18,378 nt of DNA from Chlorobiota bacterium (lineage in GTDB: Bacteria > Bacteroidota > Bacteroidia > Bacteroidales > JAADGE01). Within the stretch, counting starts at the first letter, position 1. Every line of letters begins with the position of its first letter. The stretch is taken from contig JAUVIG010000023.1 in assembly GCA_030592825.1 (NCBI GenBank), positions 1-18,378 of the forward strand. Direction: 5' to 3'. The translations under genes were made by a program, and so were the position numbers. Positions 6,831-13,626 of the stretch are shown here, piece after piece. The notes under the pieces were generated by a model. That model did no database searches. It had not been told where the DNA came from and was given only the letters and a program-made list of their open reading frames with translations.

Positions 6831-7289
6831 ATGAAACAGATAATAACCACAATCATAACAATTCTGATTCTGAGCGGACAGGCTTATGCACAAGGAGGCA
6901 ATTATCAGCAAAAAAGAGAAGAGATCAGAAAGAAAAAGTATGCTTTTATTGTAAAAGAGCTGCAACTTACCGATAAAGAGAAAAAAGAATTTATGCCTTT
7001 ATATCAAGAATTCGACAAAAAAAGAGAGAACTTACACGATGAAAGAAGAAAAATGATGCATAATTTTCAACAAAACAGTTTAAATATGAGTAACGATGAT
7101 CTTAATGCATTGATTGACAAATTTGTTGATATTGAGATTCAATTGGCTCAAGTCGGAAAAGTATATATAAATAAATTTAAAGAAGTAATATCTCCCATGA
7201 AAATAATACTATTGCAACATGCTGAAAATGAGTTTAAAAGAATGATACTTCGGCATGCACATGATAAAAAACGCGGTCCGAGGCCTTAA
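6831..7289 (+). CDS. Secreted Spy/CpxP/CnrX-like helical stress protein
   Basis: A 152-residue exported protein. Residues 1-20 form a signal peptide ending AYA before Gln21. The mature part is helical and highly charged, with RKKKYAFIVKELQLTDKEKK early on, reminiscent of the LTxxQ region of Spy/CpxP-like proteins, then long helices rich in Met, Lys and Glu. I count 28 Lys/Arg against 20 Asp/Glu in the mature chain, and five His including an HAH near the C-terminus. Relatives act as periplasmic chaperones or as metal sensors (CnrX/NccX). It is the third gene of the sigma/anti-sigma unit, 58 bases downstream, and is followed by a terminator. It could sense envelope or metal stress by contacting the acidic tail of the preceding protein; that link is inferred. 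Confidence 0.8.
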   Translation: MKQIITTIITILILSGQAYAQGGNYQQKREEIRKKKYAFIVKELQLTDKEKKEFMPLYQEFDKKRENLHDERRKMMHNFQQNSLNMSNDDLNALIDKFVDIEIQLAQVGKVYINKFKEVISPMKIILLQHAENEFKRMILRHAHDKKRGPRP

Positions 7290-7307
7290 GAAAAATCCTT
7301 TTAAAAT

Positions 7308-7331
7308 CCGGCAGTTTGTCGGTTTTTTTTT
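7308..7331 (+). terminator. Intrinsic terminator after the sigma-factor operon
   Basis: CCGGCA and TGTCGG form a 6-bp stem with one G-U pair around a GTT loop, directly followed by nine T. It lies 18 bases after the Spy-like stop codon and marks the end of the three-gene unit. Confidence 0.8.
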
Positions 7332-7350
7332 ATATCATATAATTATATTC

Positions 7351-7358
7351 TAACTTTA
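7351..7358 (+). promoter_or_regulatory. Probable -7 promoter box for holA
   Basis: TAACTTTA matches the TAnnTTTG consensus at all but the last base and ends 17 bases before the holA ATG, just after the previous terminator. No -33 box is clear. Confidence 0.35.
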
Positions 7359-7375
7359 CGCATCATTTTTTTGCT

Positions 7376-8374
7376 ATGAAGTTTGAAGATATTATTAAAA
7401 ACCTTGAAAATAAAATATATAAGCCGATATATTTCTTATACGGTGAGGAATCATTTTATATAGATAAAATCACGGATTTTATTGCCGCTAATGTTTTGGA
7501 TGAAGCTGAAAAAGCTTTTAATCAAACAATTCTGTATGGTAAAGATTTGTTAATTGAAGATGTTATTAATGCAGCCAAACGATTTCCGATGATGGCAAAT
7601 CATCAAGTAATTATTGTGAAAGAAGCTCAAAATCTGAAAAGTATAGATAATCTGATCTATTATGCCGAACAACCGTTAAAATCAACAATACTTGTTTTCA
7701 ATTATAAATATAAATCCCTTGATAAACGAAAAAAAATCTATAAAGTTTTAGTCAAAAACTCTGTATTGTTTGAATCAAAAAAACTGTATGAAAATCAAAT
7801 ACCGGCTTGGATCAATAACTACCTTAAAGAAAAAAAATATTCTATAAGCCAAGTATCAAGTAAACTTCTGACAGATTTTTTGGGAACAGATTTAAGCAAA
7901 ATATCAAATGAACTTGACAAACTTATTATCTCATTACCTGAAAATACACAGATAACACCTGAACATATTGAGAAAAACATTGGAATTAGTAAAGATTACA
8001 ATACATTTGAACTTCAGAATGCCATTCAAGACCAAAATATATTAAAAGCTAATCGCATTATTGATCATTTTGCAAGAAACCCGAAAGAAAATCCGTTTAT
8101 ATTGATAATAATTTCTTTATTCTCATATTTCTCAAAAATATTATCATATCATTTCCTTAAAGATAAATCCAAAAATAATGTTGCTTCGGTTTTAAGAGTA
8201 AATCCTTATTTTGTTCAAGATTATGTAACAGCAGCAAAAAGATATAACACAAAAAAAGTTGTATCTGTTATTTCATTATTAAGAGAATATGATATGAAAG
8301 CCAAAGGTTACAATAATATCAGCACATCTCATAAAGACCTTTTAAGAGAACTAATCTTCAAAATTTTACATTGA
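7376..8374 (+). CDS. holA: DNA polymerase III subunit delta
   Basis: A 332-residue protein of normal length for the delta subunit of the clamp-loader complex, which opens the beta sliding clamp and loads it on primed DNA. The N-terminal AAA+-like domain starts with the conserved PIYFLYGEESFYIDK block (17-31). Unlike an active ATPase it has no Walker A lysine motif, as expected for delta. The FPMMANHQVIIVKEAQNL segment near residue 70, the DLSKISNELDKLI helix near residue 172 and the all-helical C-terminal collar domain are typical. It lies between two terminator/promoter signals, so it is probably a single-gene transcript. Essential housekeeping gene; nothing unusual seen. Confidence 0.93.
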   Translation: MKFEDIIKNLENKIYKPIYFLYGEESFYIDKITDFIAANVLDEAEKAFNQTILYGKDLLIEDVINAAKRFPMMANHQVIIVKEAQNLKSIDNLIYYAEQPLKSTILVFNYKYKSLDKRKKIYKVLVKNSVLFESKKLYENQIPAWINNYLKEKKYSISQVSSKLLTDFLGTDLSKISNELDKLIISLPENTQITPEHIEKNIGISKDYNTFELQNAIQDQNILKANRIIDHFARNPKENPFILIIISLFSYFSKILSYHFLKDKSKNNVASVLRVNPYFVQDYVTAAKRYNTKKVVSVISLLREYDMKAKGYNNISTSHKDLLRELIFKILH

Positions 8375-8412
8375 TAAATAAAAATCTAATGTTTAATTTA
8401 GGATAAAGTTTA

Positions 8413-8420
8413 TACTTTTG
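8413..8420 (+). promoter_or_regulatory. TAnnTTTG -7 promoter box for the rhomboid-carbamate kinase unit
   Basis: TACTTTTG fits the Bacteroidota -7 consensus exactly and ends 29 bases before the rhomboid ATG at 8450. It probably drives both the rhomboid and the carbamate kinase gene, which follow each other closely. Confidence 0.6.
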
Positions 8421-8449
8421 CAATCCGTTTCAAAAAAAAAATTAAGAAG

Positions 8450-9076
8450 ATGTATTTAACATTATTTTTAATCATAATTACAACTGTTATATCAATTTTA
8501 GCATTTAATAAGCATGAGTTATTTAATCGCCTGAAATTTAATTCATATTTGGTATGGCATAAAAAAAATTATGCACGTTTGTTTTCACATGCATTAATTC
8601 ACAACAGTTGGATGCATTTGATCATAAACATGTATGTTTTATGGATTTTCGGAATATATATTGAAGAAGCATTTTCTGATGTGGGAGTTTTTCCGGATAC
8701 ACACAACTATGGAAAATTTTTATATATATTAATGTATGTTCTGGCTGTTCCTATAGCATCAATTCCGTCATTATTTAAACATAAAAATAATCATTATTAC
8801 AATTCGGTTGGAGCATCAGGTGCAGTTTCAGCAATCGTTTTTACTTTTATTCTGTTAAATCCGACGGGAGATTTAGGCATTATATTTATTCCGATAAGAA
8901 TTCCTGCTTATATTTTTGGCTTGTTATATTTAGCATATTCCTATTTTATGAGCAGAAGAGACAAAGACAATATTGCACATGATGCTCATTTTATTGGTTC
9001 AGTATTTGGTTTACTGTTCCCGATCATTTTAAGTCCGGGACTTTTTGATCGTTTTATTAATTTGTTGTTATATTAA
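8450..9076 (+). CDS. Rhomboid family intramembrane serine protease
   Basis: A 208-residue integral membrane protein with about six helices. It cleaves transmembrane segments of other proteins inside the lipid bilayer. The catalytic serine is S123 in GASGA (121-125). The partner histidine is most likely H180 in the late helix (AHFIGSVFG), although H177 is three residues away. The HxxxN motif that supports the oxyanion is H56-N60 (HLIIN). The first helix is directly at the N-terminus and there is no extra cytoplasmic domain. A soluble, basic, His-rich loop (KHKNNHYYN, 110-118) precedes the active-site helix. It is probably co-transcribed with carbamate kinase 18 bases downstream; no functional connection is apparent. 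The substrate cannot be predicted. Confidence 0.92.
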   Translation: MYLTLFLIIITTVISILAFNKHELFNRLKFNSYLVWHKKNYARLFSHALIHNSWMHLIINMYVLWIFGIYIEEAFSDVGVFPDTHNYGKFLYILMYVLAVPIASIPSLFKHKNNHYYNSVGASGAVSAIVFTFILLNPTGDLGIIFIPIRIPAYIFGLLYLAYSYFMSRRDKDNIAHDAHFIGSVFGLLFPIILSPGLFDRFINLLLY

Positions 9077-9094
9077 AAACTAAAAAAATCATTG

Positions 9095-10054
9095 ATGAAA
9101 AAGAAAAAAATTGTTATAGCTCTCGGTGGTAACGCTCTCCTAAGAGGCGACCAAACAGGTACAATTGAAGAACAAGAAAAAAATACCTATGATACACTTA
9201 AAAATATTATTCCTTTTATTAAAGAAGGACATGATGTTATTTTAAGTCACGGAAACGGACCGCAGGTAGGAAATATTTTAATGAGAAATGATGCAGGTGC
9301 AGAAATGTATAATATTCCTCAAATGCCGCTTGATATCTGTGTGGCTGACTCGCAAGGCGGGATTGGTTATATGTTGGAACGAACATTGAAAAATATTTTA
9401 ATTGAAGAAGGTATCGAAAAAGATGTTGTTACTTTGGTAACACAAGTTCTTGTCAGCAAAGATGATCCGGCATTTCAAAATCCGACAAAACGCGTAGGTA
9501 AGATCTATCCGAAAGTGCAAGCAAACAAACTTGCCAAAGAAAAAGGATGGAAATTTAAAGAAAGTCCTAAAGTTGATGACGGATGGAGAAGAGTTGTAGC
9601 ATCTCCCGAACCGATTGATATTTTCAATATAAAAACCATTGAAAGTATAACCGACAATGGTGCTGTTGTAATTGCTTCCGGAGGCGGAGGTATTCCTGTA
9701 TATATTGATGAGAATAAGAATATAAGACCTTTGGAGGCTGTTATTGATAAAGATAAAGCAACTGCCGTAATGGCATCAAAAATTAATGCTGATGAATATT
9801 ATATTTTAACAGATGTTCCTTATGTTTATATAGATTACAGACAACACAACGAACAAAAGTTAGATTTCTTAAATAAAGTCGATGCAGAAAAATATATGAA
9901 ACAAGGCAAATTCGGTGAAGGAAACATGGCTCCTAAAATCAGGGCTTGTTTAAATTTTATCGAAAACGGCGGTAAAAAAAGTGTGATTACAGAAGCAACA
10001 AAATTGACTGATAAATCATACGGAACTAAAATAACATTGGAATATGAAGACTAA
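9095..10054 (+). CDS. arcC: Carbamate kinase
   Basis: A 319-residue amino-acid-kinase-fold enzyme that interconverts carbamate plus ATP with carbamoyl phosphate plus ADP, usually running toward ATP in arginine, agmatine or purine breakdown. Motifs in order are ALGGNAL (9-15), SHGNGPQVG (51-59), a DSQGGIGYML block at 85-94, the glycine-rich ASGGGGIPVY at about 192-201, and DKDKATAVMA near 217-226. The length is normal for the family. A TTG codon directly precedes the ATG at 9095; the ATG is the better start. No arginine deiminase, ornithine carbamoyltransferase or antiporter gene is within the window, so the pathway source of carbamoyl phosphate is not shown. It is 18 bases behind the rhomboid gene and converges on the peptide transporter. 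Confidence 0.95.
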   Translation: MKKKKIVIALGGNALLRGDQTGTIEEQEKNTYDTLKNIIPFIKEGHDVILSHGNGPQVGNILMRNDAGAEMYNIPQMPLDICVADSQGGIGYMLERTLKNILIEEGIEKDVVTLVTQVLVSKDDPAFQNPTKRVGKIYPKVQANKLAKEKGWKFKESPKVDDGWRRVVASPEPIDIFNIKTIESITDNGAVVIASGGGGIPVYIDENKNIRPLEAVIDKDKATAVMASKINADEYYILTDVPYVYIDYRQHNEQKLDFLNKVDAEKYMKQGKFGEGNMAPKIRACLNFIENGGKKSVITEATKLTDKSYGTKITLEYED

Positions 10055-10057
10055 ATT

Positions 10058-10118
10058 CAGTCTTCAATTCACAGTAGGCAGTTAACAAAATAAATTCTTC
10101 TGAAGACTGCTTACTGTG
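10058..10118. repeat. Interlocked inverted repeats in a convergent intergenic region
   Basis: CAGTCTTCA (10058-10066) is the exact reverse complement of TGAAGACTG (10101-10109). CACAGTAGGCAGT (10070-10082) pairs with ACTGCTTACTGTG (10106-10118) with one mismatch. The order is A, B, A', B', with A' and B' sharing four bases, so the two stems cannot form fully at once and give alternative folds. It sits between the carbamate kinase stop and the transporter stop, where it could act as a two-way transcription end, or it may be a degraded dispersed repeat. Confidence 0.75.
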
Positions 10119-10175
10119 GACTTAAAAACAAAATACCATTTTTAATAACTCCTTCCAAAATAATATATAAAGAGT

Positions 10176-11636
10176 TTAATTTTTATTGTTATTATTTTTA
10201 CTCTTCAAGATCAATTTATCATAAAGCAGCAAAAGTATAGCTGTTCCTATTCCTATACCTGCAAATATATACATAACTTGTGAAGGTTCGTAAGTTTGCC
10301 ATAAATAATCGGTTAATTGCTGCTGATCCATACCCATTAACTCTCCTGCTTTGTTAAAGTAATCATTCTGAGTAAAACCCTCTCCTATTTCCGGAACATC
10401 TAATCCTCGCTCAGCAACTTCTTGTTGTAACAAAAAAACTTTATCTGCCAATTTTCCGTAAACACTACCGGTTAACAGCCCGGCAATTATATGACTAAAA
10501 CCAATTGGAATAAATGAGGTTCCCAAATAGAGCGCAACTTTATCCGGCGGAGCAATTTTACCTACATATTCTGTAAATTTTGGGGAACTTGCCATTTCTC
10601 CAATACTAAAAATAAATAATCCCAAAAGTAAAAACCAACCATTTTGTGAAGCAAACATTAATCCTACACCAAAACTTAAAACCAATAAACCCGATATAAT
10701 TGAGTTTAAAGGTTTAAAACGCATAACAAATGTTGATATTACCAATTGAAAAAGAATAATAAAAAATGCATCTAAACTGGTCATTGTATGAGTAGTAATT
10801 GATCCGTTTTCTCCCAGTTGTGAAGCAAGCCATAAAGAAATCTTTTGTAAACTGTCAAAAAGATTAGAAGTATCTGCCCATTGTTCCAAAAAAACAGGAA
10901 AAGTATAATACAATTGATTAAAAGCTGTCCAAAATCCGATCATTAAAAACAAAAATATTAAGTATTTAAAGTCAGATAATGCGTACAAAATATTATTAAA
11001 TGATTGTTTTATTGTTTCTTTTAGCGATTCTTTAACTTTTTTATAACTTGTATCTTTATAAAACAGAAGAACAATTAGATAATTTAGTGCAATAGCTATC
11101 ATTGAAATTGCAAATACATAATCCCAAGAGATTTTTTTAAATATACCTGCAAATAAAGGTCCCAAAAATCCTCCGATGTTAATCATCATATAATAAATTC
11201 CGAATCCGATTGAAGACGTTTCATCATCAGTGACTTTAGCTATAGTTCCTGCAATTATAGGCTTAAATAATGCACCGGCTATGGCAACATATATAAAAGA
11301 TATAAATATGGCTTGATATGATTCAAAATATCCCATCATAAAGAAGCCGGATATATACATGATAAAAGAAATGATTAATACTTTTTTGAATCCGATCTTG
11401 TCAGCAATTGCACCTGTTATTGTTGGAAGAAAGTATAATAACATTGATCCTGTCCCCATTATTAAACCCATTTGTGTAGGTGTAAATCCTAAAGCTCCTT
11501 CATCTTTTGAACCTGTTAGATAAAAAGAGAGACCCATATAAAATCCATACCATGCCCAACGTTCAAATAATTCCAATGTGTTAGAAATCCAAAAAATTCT
11601 TGGAAATTTCTTAATAATCTTTCCAAATCTGCCCAT
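10176..11636 (-). CDS. POT/PTR2 family proton-coupled peptide transporter (MFS)
   Basis: A 486-residue inner-membrane protein with about 12-14 helices, in the major facilitator superfamily. The POT signature ExxER is present in the first helix as E22-L-F-E25-R26, followed by WAWYGFYM. The second family signature appears as GIYYMMINIGGFLGP in the fifth helix region (about residue 146 on). These proteins take up di- and tripeptides with protons. A hydrophilic stretch of about 60 residues (GKLADKVFLLQQ to QTYEPSQ) lies before the last helix and is longer than a simple loop, a feature of many Bacteroidota members. The GENGSITTHTMTS segment forms another outside loop. It is divergent from the acyltransferase and convergent with carbamate kinase. 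The substrate is inferred from family only. Confidence 0.88.
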   Translation of the reverse strand: MGRFGKIIKKFPRIFWISNTLELFERWAWYGFYMGLSFYLTGSKDEGALGFTPTQMGLIMGTGSMLLYFLPTITGAIADKIGFKKVLIISFIMYISGFFMMGYFESYQAIFISFIYVAIAGALFKPIIAGTIAKVTDDETSSIGFGIYYMMINIGGFLGPLFAGIFKKISWDYVFAISMIAIALNYLIVLLFYKDTSYKKVKESLKETIKQSFNNILYALSDFKYLIFLFLMIGFWTAFNQLYYTFPVFLEQWADTSNLFDSLQKISLWLASQLGENGSITTHTMTSLDAFFIILFQLVISTFVMRFKPLNSIISGLLVLSFGVGLMFASQNGWFLLLGLFIFSIGEMASSPKFTEYVGKIAPPDKVALYLGTSFIPIGFSHIIAGLLTGSVYGKLADKVFLLQQEVAERGLDVPEIGEGFTQNDYFNKAGELMGMDQQQLTDYLWQTYEPSQVMYIFAGIGIGTAILLLLYDKLILKSKNNNNKN

Positions 11637-11721
11637 ATCTAAACATTTAGTTAATTGAACCTGCGAAAATATATTTTATTGTCGAAAAAAAGAAAAAAGA
11701 CAAAAAGTTAAAGGATAATTA

Positions 11722-11729
11722 TAACTTTG
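11722..11729 (+). promoter_or_regulatory. TAnnTTTG -7 promoter box for the acyltransferase
   Basis: TAACTTTG matches the consensus exactly and ends 31 bases before the ATG at 11761, within the divergent gap between transporter and acyltransferase. No exact counterpart is seen on the minus strand for the transporter. Confidence 0.6.
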
Positions 11730-11760
11730 TACACCCAAAACACATAATATTTTTAAGCAA

Positions 11761-12903
11761 ATGCAGAAGATAAAAATAACTGATTTTTATGACGAATTCA
11801 GGCCATATAATGAAACAGAAGCAAAAGAGGCTGTTCTGCGTATTACTGAGGATGAAAGATTTTACAGTGTAATAAAATATTTCTTCCCTGATTTCTCAAA
11901 GCCTGATTATCTCAATTTAATGAATTCTATCCGTTCAATTGAAGATTTTCAGATTAAAATAATGTATAGTGTTATAAATACAATAATTGAGAATACATCA
12001 AAAGGGCTTACTTATTCCGGAATTGAAAATATTGAAAGAGAAAAGAAACATGTCTTTATTTCAAACCACAGGGATATATTTTTGGATGCTACAATTTTTC
12101 AAGGTATTTTGACTAATGAAAATTTCCCTACAACTGAAATCTCTTTCGGTAATAATCTTATGAAAGATAAGTTAGTCTATGAAGTTGGTAAAATCAATAA
12201 AATGTTTAAAGTTTACAGAAAAGGAAGTCCCAGAGAACTATTAAAAAAAACAATTCAACTGTCTGAATACATTCGATATACAATCTTTAATAAAAAACAC
12301 TCCGTTTGGATTGCACAAAGAGGGGGCAGATCAAAAGACGGAAATGACAAAACGCAAAGCGGTATTATTAAAATGTTAAACTCATCCGGTTCCGGATCAC
12401 TTGCAGAAAACATTAAAGAATTAAATATTATACCGCTCGCAATTTCATATGAATTTGAACCAAACGATTATTTTAAAGTTAAAGAACTTCTTAACACAGT
12501 TAACGGAAAATATGAAAAGACAAAAGATGAAGATATTAACAGTATAATTGACGGAATAAGTAAGCAAAAAGGAAGAATCCATTTGCAAATAGGAAAAACC
12601 ATCAATTCAAAATTAAGAAAACTTGATGATATTACTGCCAGAAATCAGCAAACAATTAAAATAGCAGAGTTTATTGACCAATCAATATATTCCAATTATA
12701 AATTATGGCCAAACAACTATATTGCATATGATTTATTGAATAAAACAGATAAATATAAATCGTTCTATACAAAACAAGAAAAAGAAAAATTCTTGGATTA
12801 TAAAAATAAACAACTGAAAAGTATAAAAGAAAATTCTGAAAAAGGCGATAATTTATTTTTGAAAATCTATTCAAATCCGGTAAAGAATTCAGAAAACAAC
12901 TAA
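11761..12903 (+). CDS. Glycerolipid acyltransferase (PlsC/LPLAT superfamily), Bacteroidota type
   Basis: A 380-residue protein with an LPLAT acyltransferase core in the middle and helical extensions on both sides. It would transfer an acyl chain to glycerol 3-phosphate or a lysolipid at the inner membrane. Block I is SNHRDIFLD (101-109), with H103 and D109 five residues apart instead of the usual four. Block II is FKVYRKGSP (149-157). Block III is AQRGGRSKDGNDKTQ (185-199), where the usual Glu of an E-G-x-R motif is Gly188. Block IV is IIPLAISYEFEP (223-234). There is no clear transmembrane helix. The last 70 residues are Lys-rich and low-complexity. The stop overlaps that of the hemerythrin-like gene on the other strand. 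Family membership is solid; the altered motifs make catalytic activity less certain. Confidence 0.85.
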   Translation: MQKIKITDFYDEFRPYNETEAKEAVLRITEDERFYSVIKYFFPDFSKPDYLNLMNSIRSIEDFQIKIMYSVINTIIENTSKGLTYSGIENIEREKKHVFISNHRDIFLDATIFQGILTNENFPTTEISFGNNLMKDKLVYEVGKINKMFKVYRKGSPRELLKKTIQLSEYIRYTIFNKKHSVWIAQRGGRSKDGNDKTQSGIIKMLNSSGSGSLAENIKELNIIPLAISYEFEPNDYFKVKELLNTVNGKYEKTKDEDINSIIDGISKQKGRIHLQIGKTINSKLRKLDDITARNQQTIKIAEFIDQSIYSNYKLWPNNYIAYDLLNKTDKYKSFYTKQEKEKFLDYKNKQLKSIKENSEKGDNLFLKIYSNPVKNSENN

Positions 12904-13316
12904 ACCGTAATCCTATTAGCTTTTTTGACAAAAGATGCAAATTCTTTATCAGAGCCCAACATATGTTTGACAATCCATGACCTTAGAAAATCAGCTAACT
13001 TATAGCAAACTATTATATCACCTGATTCGATTCTTTTTAAAGCGTTTTCCAATTTTTCAATAAAATAATCATGCTCTTCAATATGTTTGTCAATACTTTC
13101 AGGTGTGTAGTTATAATCTTTTAATAATTTTTTCTCGACTGAAAAGTGAGTAATTAATTCAATTATCATTTTATTGACTATCCTCTCCGCATGATCAATA
13201 ATATCTTCTGTAAAAATATACTTATAAAACTCATTAATAAGGCTTACTAATTTCTTATTCCGATAATCTATAACGAAAATTCCTGTTTCATATATGTACT
13301 TCCATCTGATAATCAT
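12900..13316 (-). CDS. Hemerythrin-like protein lacking the first iron-ligand histidine
   Basis: A 138-residue soluble four-helix protein with the bacteriohemerythrin pattern: a W5-to-GIFVID start, then helices carrying the metal ligands. The classic set is one His, then HxxxE, HxxxH and HxxxxD. Here HxxxE is H57-E61, HxxxH is H78-H82 and HxxxxD is H118-D123, all with correct spacing. The first ligand, normally in IDxQHxxL, is Asn20 (IDYRNKKL). So six of the seven iron ligands remain. Family members bind O2 or sense oxygen, iron or NO through a di-iron site; this one may bind iron differently or only one iron. It is a single-domain protein with no fused signalling domain. It is divergent from dnaK and overlaps the acyltransferase tail by 4 bases. 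Confidence 0.85.
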   Translation of the reverse strand: MIIRWKYIYETGIFVIDYRNKKLVSLINEFYKYIFTEDIIDHAERIVNKMIIELITHFSVEKKLLKDYNYTPESIDKHIEEHDYFIEKLENALKRIESGDIIVCYKLADFLRSWIVKHMLGSDKEFASFVKKANRITV

Positions 13317-13626
13317 AAATAATAACTTACAATATTAAACTGATAAACCGTGAAAATAGAAAATATATTATATCAGCAATAAATATTTATTTAATTGTCC
13401 GTTTTTTTTTGACGAATGTTTTAAAATCAATTACCGGACGAACATTTTATCAAAAAGTTACAATATCATAATAAACACTGACTTTTTGTCCTTTTTCACG
13501 CCTTTATGCATATAATAATAAAATTCTGCATGTCTTTTTTTCCGAAAATTTATTCATTTTCTTATCGGCACAGTGATTGATATTCAATAAACAGAAATTG
13601 AATTCTAATTAAAAACTAAATAAAAA
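13317..13626. other. 310-base gene-free divergent region between hemerythrin-like gene and dnaK
   Basis: No ORF or RNA gene is visible here. It must contain the promoters of both flanking genes, yet no exact TAnnTTTG box is found on either strand. There is no CIRCE element. A direct repeat is present: GACGAATGTTTTA at 13411-13423 and GACGAACATTTTA at 13437-13449, 26 bases apart centre to centre. A GTCCG (13397-13401) and CGGAC (13435-13439) pair also occurs. A TATAAT-like string begins at 13511. These may be stress-regulator sites for dnaK; this is speculative. Confidence 0.4.

Noticed and set aside
13487..13516. TTGTCC and TATAAT strings resembling a classical sigma-70 promoter for dnaK
   Set aside because: The spacer is 19 bases and Bacteroidota housekeeping promoters do not use this consensus; TATAAT is common by chance in AT-rich DNA.
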